Below are positions 1 to 8,540 of a DNA stretch of 64,000 nt, piece after piece. The stretch covers positions 310,001 through 374,000 of the forward strand of contig JARWBI010000001.1 in NCBI GenBank assembly GCA_029846755.1, written 5' to 3'. Both the position numbers and the translations under genes were made by a program. The DNA comes from Falsirhodobacter flavus. GTDB lineage: Bacteria; Pseudomonadota; Alphaproteobacteria; Rhodobacterales; Rhodobacteraceae. Position 1 is the stretch's first letter. Every line of letters starts with the position of its first letter. The notes under the pieces are model-generated. The model was not told where the DNA came from, ran no database searches, and worked only from the letters and a program-made list of their open reading frames with translations.

Positions 1-413
1 CTCGCGCCGCCCTCCGGCCCGAAGGCGGCATTGTCGGCATCCGTGAATCCGAGGCGGGATTTGAAGCAGGGGTGATAGGGATGCCCCTCGATCAGCGCGG
101 ATTCGAGGTCGGCCCCCCGCAGCAACAGGCGGTTCGGGCGCACCGGACCCGCCGCGCGCAGGAAATGCGCGGTGCGGGCAAGGCTGTTCGTCATTGCGGC
201 GGTGTCATGCCCCTCGGCCGCCAGCGCCAGCAGCAGGTCCGCCAGCGTCACGTCCGGATCTCCCAGCAGCCGCACCCGACCGAAACCGCCGATCCGGTGC
301 GGCGCGCGGATGTGCAGCCCGCCGACGCGCCAGCCGCCGGGGGCGGGGGTCAGCAAACGCTCGAAGGCCAGCGCCTCGACCAGCTGGCGCAGAACGCGGG
401 TTTCAGGCGACAT
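1..413 (-). CDS. IucA/IucC-family (NIS) siderophore synthetase, partial
   Basis: The first 137 residues of a second NRPS-independent siderophore synthetase; the rest lies beyond the left edge. These enzymes adenylate a carboxylate such as citrate and condense it with an amine or alcohol in the cytoplasm. The signature EGHPYHPCFKSRLGF at about residues 109-123 is the nucleotide/substrate-binding motif of IucA/IucC proteins. The ATG lies inside the end of the upstream synthetase (11 nt overlap), so the two are translationally coupled and probably work on the same product. The product cannot be predicted from this fragment. Family assignment is firm; substrate is unknown. Confidence 0.88.
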   Translation of the reverse strand, partial: MSPETRVLRQLVEALAFERLLTPAPGGWRVGGLHIRAPHRIGGFGRVRLLGDPDVTLADLLLALAAEGHDTAAMTNSLARTAHFLRAAGPVRPNRLLLRGADLESALIEGHPYHPCFKSRLGFTDADNAAFGPEGGA

Positions 414-2025
414 GGCGCAGCCCCGCGGCATGGGACGGGATCGGGTTCGGCACCTGGATGTAGGGGGCGCGTTCGCCCGGAATGTGCAGCTCGTCCACGC
501 CGGTCAGCTGGGTCAGCATGTTGCCCTTGGCTGGAAGGTGCGGCACGCGCAGCCAGTCCGCCGCCAGCCGCCCGCCATGCCCCGGCAGCGCGGTCAGCCT
601 GCCCAGACGCGCCGCCAGCATCGACAGCGCTTCGGGTTCCGGCAGCAGACCATCGGCATCCATGCGGTGGATCACGCCGAAGATCTGGTTGACCAGCAGG
701 GTATAGCCCAGCGCGGCCTCCGCCTCGGCCCTTGGATAGACCAGATGCGGGATGGCGCGCATTTCGGGCGTGGCGCGGGCGGCGTCGATATAGAAGCCTT
801 GATTGTCGCGCAGATCGGCGCGGGTCGGCAATCCGTGGGTCAGGTCCAGCAGCACGTTCTGCTGATGCGCCTCGAACGCGATGCCGGTTGCGTCATACAT
901 CGCAAGCATCGGGTCCAGCGCCACGTCCAGATAAGCAGCGAACCACCGGGCCGCATCATGCCCCGCCATCACCTGCGCCAGAAGGCTGGCGCGGCCCGGC
1001 AGGCCCGGCTGGACCAGACCTGCCACCTGCATCACGCGCCCGCCGCGCCAAGGGTTTTCGCGGAAGATCAGCTCGAACCCGCTTTCATTTTGCCGGGGCA
1101 GGCGCAGGGTCAGCCATGCCGGGTCGGTCACGAAGCGGATCGGCCCGAAGGAAGGCAGCGCCTTCAGGTGCCGCGCCATCGCCTCGCCCGCCAGAAGTTC
1201 GTGCCGCTTGTTCACCCGTTCGGAATTGGTCACGCGCACGGGGATCGAGGCCTTCACCATCCAGTCGCAATCGGGCGACCAGAGCGTGCGGACGGACGAG
1301 GTTGCATACCAATCCGGCCCCATCGGCCCCAGATCGCGAATCGCCCCCGCCGCGAAAAGGGCCGCGATTTCGGGGCGCCGGCGCAGACGGTCCAGCGTCA
1401 GAGGATGGGCCGGGACCAGCCGCCGACCCATGCCGGGATCGCCGTCGAAGCCGGGCAGCGTCACCTCGGGGCCGCCAGCCTCGACCAGCCCGGCGGCGAC
1501 GGACAGGCCGTGCAGGCGCATCCTGCCGCGCCAGTCGGGGGTCATGCTGCGTTCCTCGGCATCCGTCATGCCGCCCAGCGCCTTGGGCGAAGGGTGCATC
1601 CAGTGGCCAAAGATCACGGCCTGTTCGGCCGCAAGGAAATCGGGCGTGTCGGGCGGCTCGGCCAGACGGGCGGCGGCGATGGCCTCGATCCGCGCGCGGC
1701 TGTGTTCCACGCGCTCCGCCAGCGCGGGTCCGGTCGCGGGCCAGTTGCCGCGCAGATGTGCGACCAGCAGCTCCAGCGCCTCGGCATGGGTCAGCGAGCG
1801 GCTGCCTGCGGTGGTGACATGGGCCAGCGCCGCGATGGGCGGCAGCCCCGTCAGCGATGTGCGCTCGGGGCTCATTTCCAGCCACCCGTCATGGAGGGGG
1901 ATGCGCCAGGGGTTTGAATTGCCGGGGATCCGGTCGATCTCGCGCGCCCGGCAGATCAGCAGGGCAGACAGGGCGGCACGGTCGGCGGCGGATCCGGCGG
2001 CAGGATGGGATGGGGCGCGCGGCAT
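403..2025 (-). CDS. IucA/IucC-family (NIS) siderophore synthetase
   Basis: Encodes 540 residues of an IucA/IucC-type synthetase, cytoplasmic, expected to make one amide or ester bond in a carboxylate siderophore. Visible family motifs are GHWMHPSPKAL (about 140-150, equivalent to the G-H-P-x-H-P-x-x-K motif of the next gene), KASIPVRVTNSERVN (about 258-272) and AHQQN (about 386-390), ending in the FhuF-like C-terminal region. It is somewhat shorter than the usual 580-600 residues, at the N-terminus. No in-frame ATG is visible in the 60 bases upstream, so the start is the nearest Met and is not strongly supported by a ribosome binding site. It is first of a pair with the overlapping synthetase to its left. 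An iron-type ABC importer lies 4 kb away on the other strand and may serve the same metal, but that is inference. Confidence 0.9.
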   Translation of the reverse strand: MPRAPSHPAAGSAADRAALSALLICRAREIDRIPGNSNPWRIPLHDGWLEMSPERTSLTGLPPIAALAHVTTAGSRSLTHAEALELLVAHLRGNWPATGPALAERVEHSRARIEAIAAARLAEPPDTPDFLAAEQAVIFGHWMHPSPKALGGMTDAEERSMTPDWRGRMRLHGLSVAAGLVEAGGPEVTLPGFDGDPGMGRRLVPAHPLTLDRLRRRPEIAALFAAGAIRDLGPMGPDWYATSSVRTLWSPDCDWMVKASIPVRVTNSERVNKRHELLAGEAMARHLKALPSFGPIRFVTDPAWLTLRLPRQNESGFELIFRENPWRGGRVMQVAGLVQPGLPGRASLLAQVMAGHDAARWFAAYLDVALDPMLAMYDATGIAFEAHQQNVLLDLTHGLPTRADLRDNQGFYIDAARATPEMRAIPHLVYPRAEAEAALGYTLLVNQIFGVIHRMDADGLLPEPEALSMLAARLGRLTALPGHGGRLAADWLRVPHLPAKGNMLTQLTGVDELHIPGERAPYIQVPNPIPSHAAGLRHVA

Positions 2026-2485
2026 CGAAAAGCTCTGCCATGTTCTGGCGGAAGGCGATGCCTGCCGCAGGTTGGAACGAGGCTGGCAAATGCTGGCGCG
2101 CCAATGGGTAAGAGCGAGCGCGAGGCGCTGTCAACCGCAGCGGCGCGGTTTTGGCGACTATCCGCAAAGTTGCAGGACATCCCTGCTCGTCCGCGCACAA
2201 AAACCGTGATTGCGCCCGAGAGTTGAGCGTTCATGCACCTGCATGTTGAGAATCGGTCGACGAAAATCGCGGCTGAGAAACATGCGGGCGATCTGTTGGG
2301 GTGGAGTGCGGCGCTGCGGATGCTCTCCCCCGGCGCAATGCTCCACCCGGGGGCGGAGGATCAATCCGCCGTCGTTTCAGCGAAAATGTGGATGACAGGC
2401 CCGATCTGCCTGTTGACATGCAGCGGTCACCTAGGGCCGAAATCAGGGTATCATCGCGGGCAAAGCCTGCGAAACCCGCAAGGGT
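2026..2485. other. Intergenic region upstream of the siderophore genes
   Basis: 460 bases without a convincing gene. It should hold the promoter for the leftward siderophore pair. It contains one inverted repeat, CATGCA-CC-TGCATG (2232-2245), and ACAGGC-N7-GCCTGT (2395-2413). Neither matches a Fur, Irr or RirA site well enough to name. The short reading frames here have no family resemblance. Confidence 0.5.
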
Positions 2486-3346
2486 TCAGGAGGCCAGCCT
2501 GCGCACATAGCGTTCGCCCGTCTGACTGCGCAGCATTTCCTGCGCGGTCTTTCGCAGGCCCACCTCGGACAGGATGCGACGGTCGCGGTAATGGATGCAA
2601 AAGATGTCCATATCCTCGGGCAGGGGCTGGTTCCGCAGCAGCCCGCCAAGGATGTAATGATGTTCCTCGGGCAGGGGGCTGACGGTGTATCCGGCGCGGC
2701 GCACGGCCAGCGGAAGCGACATCTGATCCAGATAGGGGCGGCGTTTTTCCAGCGTCTCGATCCGGTCGATGGTGCGGGCCGTGTCATACCAGACATCGGC
2801 AAAGCGGCCATGGCCGTTGTCGCCTTCGGGAAAGATCACGAAGCCTGAACTGTAATAGGGCACGAAGACCGGGCGGCGCTGGCGCATCAGGGCGATGCGT
2901 TCGGACGGCACCTCCATCCCGAAGGCGCCGTAGATGTCGGTCCAGATAGACTGGTCCGCCCAGCGCATCGAGGCGGCGACCGAACAGGCGACCTGCCCGG
3001 GCCGCACAAGGTTGTCGATGCTGTTTTCGCGCAGGAACAGCACGTCGCTGTCCACAAAGGCGGAAAACGCGGTGTCGCGCGGTTGCAGGCAGGCGATGAT
3101 CTTGTTGCCGTGGGGATAGGGGGTGTCCCACATCCCTTCGGTCTTCATCGGGCGGATTTCGGCATCCATCAACTCGTGCGCGCGCAGGACGGCGGGATGA
3201 AGCTCGTGCATGCGGTGTTCGGGGCAATAGCCGATGGCGCGCACCGAAGGGGGGAAATGCGCCCGGATCGAGGCCAGCAGCGAACAGGCCATGATCTCGT
3301 AGTCCGGCGGCTCCACGATATAGAAGAACGTGAAGGAGGGTTCCAT
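2486..3346 (-). CDS. Glycosyltransferase-like protein (GT-A fold, predicted)
   Basis: 286 residues, cytoplasmic, no signal peptide. The N-terminus (TFFYIVEPPDYEIMACSLL) resembles the opening of nucleotide-diphospho-sugar transferases. A DSD at residues 99-101 inside FVDSDVLFL is a plausible metal- and nucleotide-sugar-binding DxD motif, and PYPHGNKIIACL precedes it as in GT8-like proteins. The start at 3346 is preceded by GGGGAAA at suitable spacing; an ATG nine codons upstream has no such site. It stands alone between the siderophore pair and the ArsC gene, so context does not give a donor or acceptor. Sugar-transferase function is inferred from fold-like features only. Confidence 0.6.
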   Translation of the reverse strand: MEPSFTFFYIVEPPDYEIMACSLLASIRAHFPPSVRAIGYCPEHRMHELHPAVLRAHELMDAEIRPMKTEGMWDTPYPHGNKIIACLQPRDTAFSAFVDSDVLFLRENSIDNLVRPGQVACSVAASMRWADQSIWTDIYGAFGMEVPSERIALMRQRRPVFVPYYSSGFVIFPEGDNGHGRFADVWYDTARTIDRIETLEKRRPYLDQMSLPLAVRRAGYTVSPLPEEHHYILGGLLRNQPLPEDMDIFCIHYRDRRILSEVGLRKTAQEMLRSQTGERYVRRLAS

Positions 3347-3429
3347 GGCTTTCCCCGTCTGTGACATCGGCACCGATTGTTTGCACGCCGTGCAGGCGTT
3401 TCACAATCGGATTTCTGCCGTGGGTTGCT

Positions 3430-3933
3430 TCAGGCCCCGCCGATCCGGCCGATCTCCTCCAGCCGGGCATGAAGGCTGGCGGCGTCCAGCGATGCCATCG
3501 GCAGTTCGCGGAACAGGTCGATATGCGCCTTGGCATAGCGAAGCGCCTCGATGAAGACCATTTCACGCTCCAGCTCCGTTCCCTCGGCCAGCAGCGGATC
3601 GGCGATTCCCCAATGGGCCGAAACGGGCTGGCCGGGCCAGATGGGGCACACCTCGCCCGCCGCGTCGTCGCAGACGGTGAAGATGAAATCCATCACCGGC
3701 GCATCGGGTCCGGCGAATTCATCCCAGCTTTTCGATCGCAAACCTTCGGTGGGATAGTGGTAGCTGCGCAGCATATCCAGCGTCATCGGATGGACCTGCC
3801 CGGCGGGATGGCTTCCGGCGGAAAAAGCACGGAACCGTCCGCCGCCATCCTTGGTCAGCACGCTTTCGGCGATTATCGAACGGGCGGCGTTGCGGTTGCA
3901 CAGGAACAGGACGTTGAAGACCTTGTCGGACAT
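3430..3933 (-). CDS. arsC: Arsenate reductase, ArsC (low-molecular-weight phosphatase type)
   Basis: 167 residues in the low-molecular-weight tyrosine phosphatase fold. The P-loop C-N-R-N-A-A-R-S begins at C12, and a pair of cysteines in CDDAAGEVC (about 88 and 95) matches the thiol relay of thioredoxin-coupled arsenate reductases, which reduce arsenate to arsenite. No arsenite efflux gene or ArsR regulator flanks it, so a phosphatase role is possible. It is divergent from the barstar-like gene, with 69 bases between them. Family confident; arsenate as substrate is probable because of the extra cysteine pair. Confidence 0.8.
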   Translation of the reverse strand: MSDKVFNVLFLCNRNAARSIIAESVLTKDGGGRFRAFSAGSHPAGQVHPMTLDMLRSYHYPTEGLRSKSWDEFAGPDAPVMDFIFTVCDDAAGEVCPIWPGQPVSAHWGIADPLLAEGTELEREMVFIEALRYAKAHIDLFRELPMASLDAASLHARLEEIGRIGGA

Positions 3934-4002
3934 CGAAAACCCCCTTCATATGGCGCAAGCGCCTGTAGGGATTGATATAGTGCGGATGATGGTAACGGGA
4001 AG

Positions 4003-4410
4003 ATGACGGTTGAACTGAGGCTGGAGGGTGCGTCCTTCGACGATATTGCCGGATTCTGGCGCGAGGTGAACCGCGTCTTCATGGCCGACGAGGAGTGGCG
4101 GCTGGGCGAAAGCCTCGACGCGCTGGAGGATATGCTCCATGGCGGCTATGGCGCGGCGCGGGGGGATGGGCCTGTCGTGCTGCACTGGCGGGACATGGAG
4201 GCGAGCCGCCGCGCGTTGGGCGTCGATGCCACGCGCGGCTGGCTGGAGGAGAAGCTGACGGGCAGCTTCGACGCCAAGGCCGCCCGCGCCCGGATCGAGG
4301 CGTTGCAGCGGGGCGAGGGGCAGACCTATTTCGACATCGTGATGGAGATATTCGCAGGCCATCCCCGGTTCACCATCATAGCAGAAAATCGTCCGCGTCC
4401 AGCGATCTGA
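4003..4410 (+). CDS. Barstar-like ribonuclease inhibitor family protein
   Basis: 135 residues, cytoplasmic. The central segment FWREVNRVFMADEEWRLGESLDALEDMLHGGYG follows the barstar pattern (helix, x-x-W-x-x-x-x-x-S-L-D-A-L-x-D-x-L, then a strand). Barstar-family proteins bind and block small ribonucleases, classically barnase. No barnase-like nuclease is encoded next to it in this window. Its last 35 bases overlap the end of the convergent RTX gene. The family call rests on the motif only; its partner is unknown. Confidence 0.72.
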   Translation: MTVELRLEGASFDDIAGFWREVNRVFMADEEWRLGESLDALEDMLHGGYGAARGDGPVVLHWRDMEASRRALGVDATRGWLEEKLTGSFDAKAARARIEALQRGEGQTYFDIVMEIFAGHPRFTIIAENRPRPAI

Positions 4411-6205
4411 CCCCGTCCAGCACCACCGCGAAATCGGCACGCCCGTTGCCGTTCACATCGGCATATAGGGTGCTGCCCGTCAGCCAGACGGCGTTCCGTC
4501 CCGCGCCATCGTCGCTGAACCGCAGATCGCCAAGACCGCGCAGGTCCAGCCTGTCGGTGCCGGGCTGGAAATCCACGATTCGGTCGCGGCTGCCCACCGT
4601 GCTGTCGGCCGCGCTGCCGAAGACGAACGTGTCCGCCCCGCCGCCGCCCGCCATAAGGTCCGGCCCCAGCCCGCCGTTCAGCGTGTCGTCTTCGGTCCCG
4701 CCATACAGCTTGTCGGCCCCCGCGCCGCCGAACAGCAGATCGCGCCCCGGCCCGCCATGCAGCACATCCCTGCCGTCGCCGCCTTCCAGCCGGTCGCGGC
4801 TCGCGCCGCCATGAAGTTCGTCATTGCCCGCCCCCCCGAACAGCCGATCATTGCCGCGCCCGCCGATCAGCACGTCATGCCCGCCGCCGCCGTGAAGCTG
4901 GTCGTTCACCGAAGTGCCGATCAGGCGATCGTTCCCGGCGGTGCCGTTCACGCGGGGCAGCGACAGGTTGCGGACCGAAACCAGCACGTCATCATCATTG
5001 GCATAGCTGATCTCGGCCTGATAGGTGGACACGATCTGCCCATGCGCGTTGATGATCGTGTTGCCGCCGCCCATGTATTCCAGCGGATCGGCATCCGAGA
5101 TGCGGAAGACGTCGGTGATGGCCGACCCGCGCGTGCCGATCACCCGGCCATACAAGATGCCGCCGTCATATATGTCGTCGATGGCGTCCGGGATCTGGTG
5201 GAACCAAGTGACGAGGCTGCGCCCTTCGCCAAGGTCCACCACGTCCTGCAGCACCTGATCCCCCGGCCCGAGGCTGCCGCTGACGTTGATCGTGCGGGTC
5301 TGCCCGCTGCCATCGGCCCGAAGCAGGCGAAAATGCACATCCGTTTCCGCGCCGATCTCGCCGCCTTCGCCCATCCACGCAAGGGCATAGCCGCCGATGT
5401 TGCGGGCCGCGATCTCGCTGCCCCGCTGGTCGGCGCCGGTGGTGGTGTCGGGGTGGGGCAGCAAGGGGCCGGTCACGCGCGCGGGGCCGACGGGGGTGCC
5501 ATCGATGCGGAACACCCGCGTCCAGACGGCATACCCGCGCAGATCGCCATCCTCGGTCTGCTGGTGCCAGCTGACGGCATAGTTCCCGTCCCGCGACGCC
5601 GCCAGCGAGGGCGAGATATACCCCGCGCCGGTGATCGCGTTCACATAGACCTCGGCATCGTCGACCAGCCGGACAGGGCCGCCGACCTGCCGCCCCGTGC
5701 TGTCATGGCGATAGGCCAGCAGGTCGTAATCCCCCGCGCTTTCGTATCGCGCCACCAGCGTCAGCGCCTGACCGTTCGCCAGCGTTGCCATGTCGTCGGG
5801 GTAATGGTCGTCCTTGGCGTTCGGGGTGAACTGCACGGCGGGGCCGCGTTCCTTGCCGTTCGCGTCGAAGAACTTGATGTAGCCGTCGTAATAGGGATCG
5901 TCGGTGCCGTCGATGGCGGACGGGCCCTTGCTGCGGAACGCCACGGCAAAGGAACCATTTGCGAAGCTGGTCGCGACGGGGCTGCTCTGGATGTCTTCGG
6001 TCAGATCGGGGATGCGGGTGTCGCTGGGCACAGCGCCCGTCAGATCTCCGGCCAGCGTGCGGCCATAGACGCCGAAGGTTCCGCCCACGCCCGGATCGGG
6101 GTCCAGATCCGTCCACAGGCCCAGCAGGTTGCCGTTCCGCAACTGCATCACGAACGGGTCTTCCTGCACGCTGTCTCGGTTGGCCGAAAGGAAATAGGTT
6201 GGCAT
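4376..6205 (-). CDS. Secreted RTX calcium-binding protein with repeat (propeller-like) N-terminal domain
   Basis: 609 residues from the ATG at 6205, preceded by AGGAG at good spacing; an ATG 19 codons upstream lacks this. Roughly residues 1-420 hold repeated blocks in which a strand ending in A-x-x-W or V-x-F is followed by a d-G turn (ANGKERGP, STGRQVGGP, IDGTPVGP, ADGSG), suggesting a beta-propeller. Residues of about 420-530 carry at least nine RTX nonapeptides (G-G-x-G-x-D-x-L-x), which fold as a calcium beta-roll. The tail (VDFQPGTDRLDLR ... LDADDFLL) is like the C-terminal secretion region of serralysin-type proteins. Expected to be exported by a type I secretion system, none of which is in the window. 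Function of the N-terminal domain is unknown. Confidence 0.85.
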   Translation of the reverse strand: MPTYFLSANRDSVQEDPFVMQLRNGNLLGLWTDLDPDPGVGGTFGVYGRTLAGDLTGAVPSDTRIPDLTEDIQSSPVATSFANGSFAVAFRSKGPSAIDGTDDPYYDGYIKFFDANGKERGPAVQFTPNAKDDHYPDDMATLANGQALTLVARYESAGDYDLLAYRHDSTGRQVGGPVRLVDDAEVYVNAITGAGYISPSLAASRDGNYAVSWHQQTEDGDLRGYAVWTRVFRIDGTPVGPARVTGPLLPHPDTTTGADQRGSEIAARNIGGYALAWMGEGGEIGAETDVHFRLLRADGSGQTRTINVSGSLGPGDQVLQDVVDLGEGRSLVTWFHQIPDAIDDIYDGGILYGRVIGTRGSAITDVFRISDADPLEYMGGGNTIINAHGQIVSTYQAEISYANDDDVLVSVRNLSLPRVNGTAGNDRLIGTSVNDQLHGGGGHDVLIGGRGNDRLFGGAGNDELHGGASRDRLEGGDGRDVLHGGPGRDLLFGGAGADKLYGGTEDDTLNGGLGPDLMAGGGGADTFVFGSAADSTVGSRDRIVDFQPGTDRLDLRGLGDLRFSDDGAGRNAVWLTGSTLYADVNGNGRADFAVVLDGVRSLDADDFLL

Positions 6206-6313
6206 GTCCACTCCTGCGTTTTCCGGGGCGCGCGAAAGTATGCCCCCATCCGGCCCACCCGCCAAAGTCGGTTTTGTCGCAAGGGGGAAAATCCGCCCAT
6301 GGGTGCGACAAAC

Positions 6314-6342
6314 TTGACAGAACTAGTCGGGATCGCTACTCG
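6314..6342 (+). promoter_or_regulatory. Possible sigma-70 promoter for the iron-type ABC operon
   Basis: TTGACA at 6314-6319 is a perfect -35 box. Seventeen bases later TACTCG (6337-6342) is a weak -10. The position, about 30 bases before the first gene of a three-gene operon, makes it the best candidate here. No Fur-like palindrome is evident. Confidence 0.35.
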
Positions 6343-6373
6343 CCGCGTCGAACCCTCCAACCATGGATAGACG

Positions 6374-7492
6374 ATGTTCGCGCGTTCCACTGCCCTTGCC
6401 GGAATGATCCTTGCCGCGTGGCTTCCCGCCGCCTCGGCCGACCCTGTCACGCTGACCGACATCGCCGGGCGCGAAGTCACGCTGGAGGCCCCCGCGCAGC
6501 GCATCATCCTTGGCGAAGGGCGCCAAATCTATCTGCTGGGCGTGCTGGAGCGCGAGGCCCCCTTCGCCCATGTCGTCGGCTGGCGCGAGGACCTGCTTCA
6601 GGCCGATCCCGAAACCTATGCCGCCTATGCCGCGAAGTTCCCCGAACTGCGCGATCTGCCGACCTTCGGCGGGTTCAAGGACGGCACGTTCGATGTCGAA
6701 CAGGCGGCGGCGCTGCGGCCCGACCTGATCCTGATGAACCTCGAAGCCAAGGCCGCGACCGAGGATGCGGGCTATGACGACAAGCTGGCGGGGCTTGGCA
6801 TCCCGATCGTCTATGTCGATTTCCGCGAGGACCCGACAGCGCACAGCATCCAGTCCATGCGGATCATGGGGCAGGTGACAGGGCAGGAGGACCGGGCCGA
6901 AGACTACATCGCCTTCGTCGAGGCGCAGATGGCCCGTGTGACCGACAAGATCGGCGAGGGGATCGACCGCCCCACCGTCTTCGTGGACCGCGCGGGCGGC
7001 TATTCCGACGATTGCTGCATGAGCTTCGGCGCCGGAAACTTCGGCCAGTATGTGGAGATCGCGGGCGGTGCCAACATCGCGGCGGACATCATCCCCGGCA
7101 CCTTCGGCACGCTGAACCCCGAACAGATCATCGCCGCCAATCCCGATCAGGTGATCGTCACCGGCGGGCAGTGGGAGGCTTATGTGCCGGGCGGCGCATG
7201 GGTCGGCGTCGGCCCCGGGTCCGACATGGACGCCGCGCGGGCCAAGCTGGAGGCGCTGACGCACCGCACCGCGATGACCGGGATCGAGGCGGTCAAGACC
7301 GGCCAGTTCCACGCCATCTGGCACCAGTTCTATGACAACCCCTATTACTTCGTCGCCGTCCAGCGGGTCGCGAAATGGCTGCATCCCGACCTGTTCGCGG
7401 ATCTGGACCCCGAAGCGACGCTGAAGGAACTGCACGAACGCTTCCTGCCCGTGGATTACAGCCCCGGTTACTGGGTTTCGCTGAATGACTGA
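6374..7492 (+). CDS. ABC transporter periplasmic substrate-binding protein (iron/siderophore type)
   Basis: 372 residues with a Sec signal peptide (cleavage likely after AASA, about residue 22). The FecB/FhuD-type TroA-like fold is shown by the DIAGREVTLEAPAQRII opening, LRPDLILMNLEAK in the first lobe and ANPDQVIVTGG in the second. Family members bind ferric siderophores, haem or cobalamin in the periplasm. It is the first gene of an operon with a FecCD permease (8 nt overlap) and an ATPase. The siderophore synthetases at the left edge make a ferric siderophore an attractive ligand, but the ligand cannot be read from sequence. GGATAG a few bases upstream is a modest ribosome binding site. 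Confidence 0.85.
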   Translation: MFARSTALAGMILAAWLPAASADPVTLTDIAGREVTLEAPAQRIILGEGRQIYLLGVLEREAPFAHVVGWREDLLQADPETYAAYAAKFPELRDLPTFGGFKDGTFDVEQAAALRPDLILMNLEAKAATEDAGYDDKLAGLGIPIVYVDFREDPTAHSIQSMRIMGQVTGQEDRAEDYIAFVEAQMARVTDKIGEGIDRPTVFVDRAGGYSDDCCMSFGAGNFGQYVEIAGGANIAADIIPGTFGTLNPEQIIAANPDQVIVTGGQWEAYVPGGAWVGVGPGSDMDAARAKLEALTHRTAMTGIEAVKTGQFHAIWHQFYDNPYYFVAVQRVAKWLHPDLFADLDPEATLKELHERFLPVDYSPGYWVSLND

Positions 7493-8540
7493 CATCGGCG
7501 CGGCAGAGGGGCGGGACTTCTATCGTCTGCTGGTTCTGCGGCGGCAGGCGATCCTTGCCGCGCTGGCGGTGCTGCTGGTGCTGAGCTTCTGCGCCGATCT
7601 GGCGCTTGGTCCGGCGCGATACGGGCTGGGGCAGGTGGTCGGGGCGCTGATCTCGCCCGGTTCGGTGGACGATCAGTTGCGGGTGATCCTTTGGGACATC
7701 CGCATGCCCGTCGCGCTGATGGCAGTGATCGTGGGCGCAAGCCTGTCGATCGCGGGTCTGCAGATGCAGACGATCCTGAACAACCCGCTGGCCAGCCCCT
7801 TCACACTGGGCATCTCGGCCGGGGCGGGATTTGGTGCCGCGCTGGCGCTGGCCTTCGGGGTGGCGCTGTTTCCCTTTGCGGTCGATTACGTCATTCCGAT
7901 CAACGCCTTTCTGATGGCGATGCTGACCGCGTTGGCGATCTATGGCCTGAGCCTGCGCCGGGGTGTCAGCAGCGAGACGATCGTGCTTCTGGGCATTGCG
8001 CTGGTCTTCATCTTCAACGCGCTGATGTCGCTGATCCAGTTCTTTGCCAGCCAGCAGGCGGTCGCGGCGGTGGTGTTCTGGACGATGGGCAGCCTGACGA
8101 AAGCGACCTGGCCGAAGGTCTGGATCTCGCTTGCGATCCTTGCGGCCTCGGTGCCCTTGCTCGCGCGGCGGGGGTGGTCGCTGACCTCGATGCGGCTTGG
8201 CGATGCCAAGGCGGAAAGCATGGGCGTCAACCTGCGCACGCTGCGGCTGGAGGTGCTGGTGATCGTCAGCCTTCTGGCCTCGGTCTCGGTGTCCTTCGTC
8301 GGGACCATCGGCTTCATCGGGCTGGTCGGCCCGCATGTCGCGCGGATGTTGCTGGGCGAGGATCAGCGCTTCCTGCTGCCTGGCGCGGCGCTGTCGGGCG
8401 CGCTGATCCTGTCGGTCGGATCCATCCTGTCCAAGATCATCATCCCCGGCACGGTCATTCCCATCGGGATCGTCACCTCGATCGTGGGGATTCCGTTCTT
8501 TTTGTATCTGATCCTCAGCCGGAGGTCGCAATCATGGTGA
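7485..8540 (+). CDS. FecCD-family ABC transporter permease (iron/siderophore type)
   Basis: 351 residues, inner-membrane permease with about nine to ten hydrophobic segments. Family signatures are seen in RMPVALMAVIVGASLSIAGLQMQTILNNPLASPFTLGISAGAGFG-like order (residues about 70-115) and in the SVSFVGTIGFIGLVGPHVARMLLG stretch that forms the ATPase-coupling region. A homodimer would form the channel for the substrate delivered by the preceding binding protein. It overlaps the binding protein gene by 8 nt and the ATPase gene by 7 nt, so the operon is tightly coupled. Confidence 0.93.
   Translation: MTDIGAAEGRDFYRLLVLRRQAILAALAVLLVLSFCADLALGPARYGLGQVVGALISPGSVDDQLRVILWDIRMPVALMAVIVGASLSIAGLQMQTILNNPLASPFTLGISAGAGFGAALALAFGVALFPFAVDYVIPINAFLMAMLTALAIYGLSLRRGVSSETIVLLGIALVFIFNALMSLIQFFASQQAVAAVVFWTMGSLTKATWPKVWISLAILAASVPLLARRGWSLTSMRLGDAKAESMGVNLRTLRLEVLVIVSLLASVSVSFVGTIGFIGLVGPHVARMLLGEDQRFLLPGAALSGALILSVGSILSKIIIPGTVIPIGIVTSIVGIPFFLYLILSRRSQSW

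Noticed and set aside
2026-2485. A Fur, Irr or RirA box for the siderophore genes.
   Set aside because: No sequence fits those consensus sites beyond chance; only generic palindromes are present.
3430-3933. An arsenic resistance operon.
   Set aside because: The ArsC-like gene stands alone; no arsR, arsB/acr3 or arsH is nearby.
4600-4960. Short tandem repeats suggesting a CRISPR or satellite array.
   Set aside because: They are the RTX nonapeptide codons of the secreted protein, not a spacer-repeat array.
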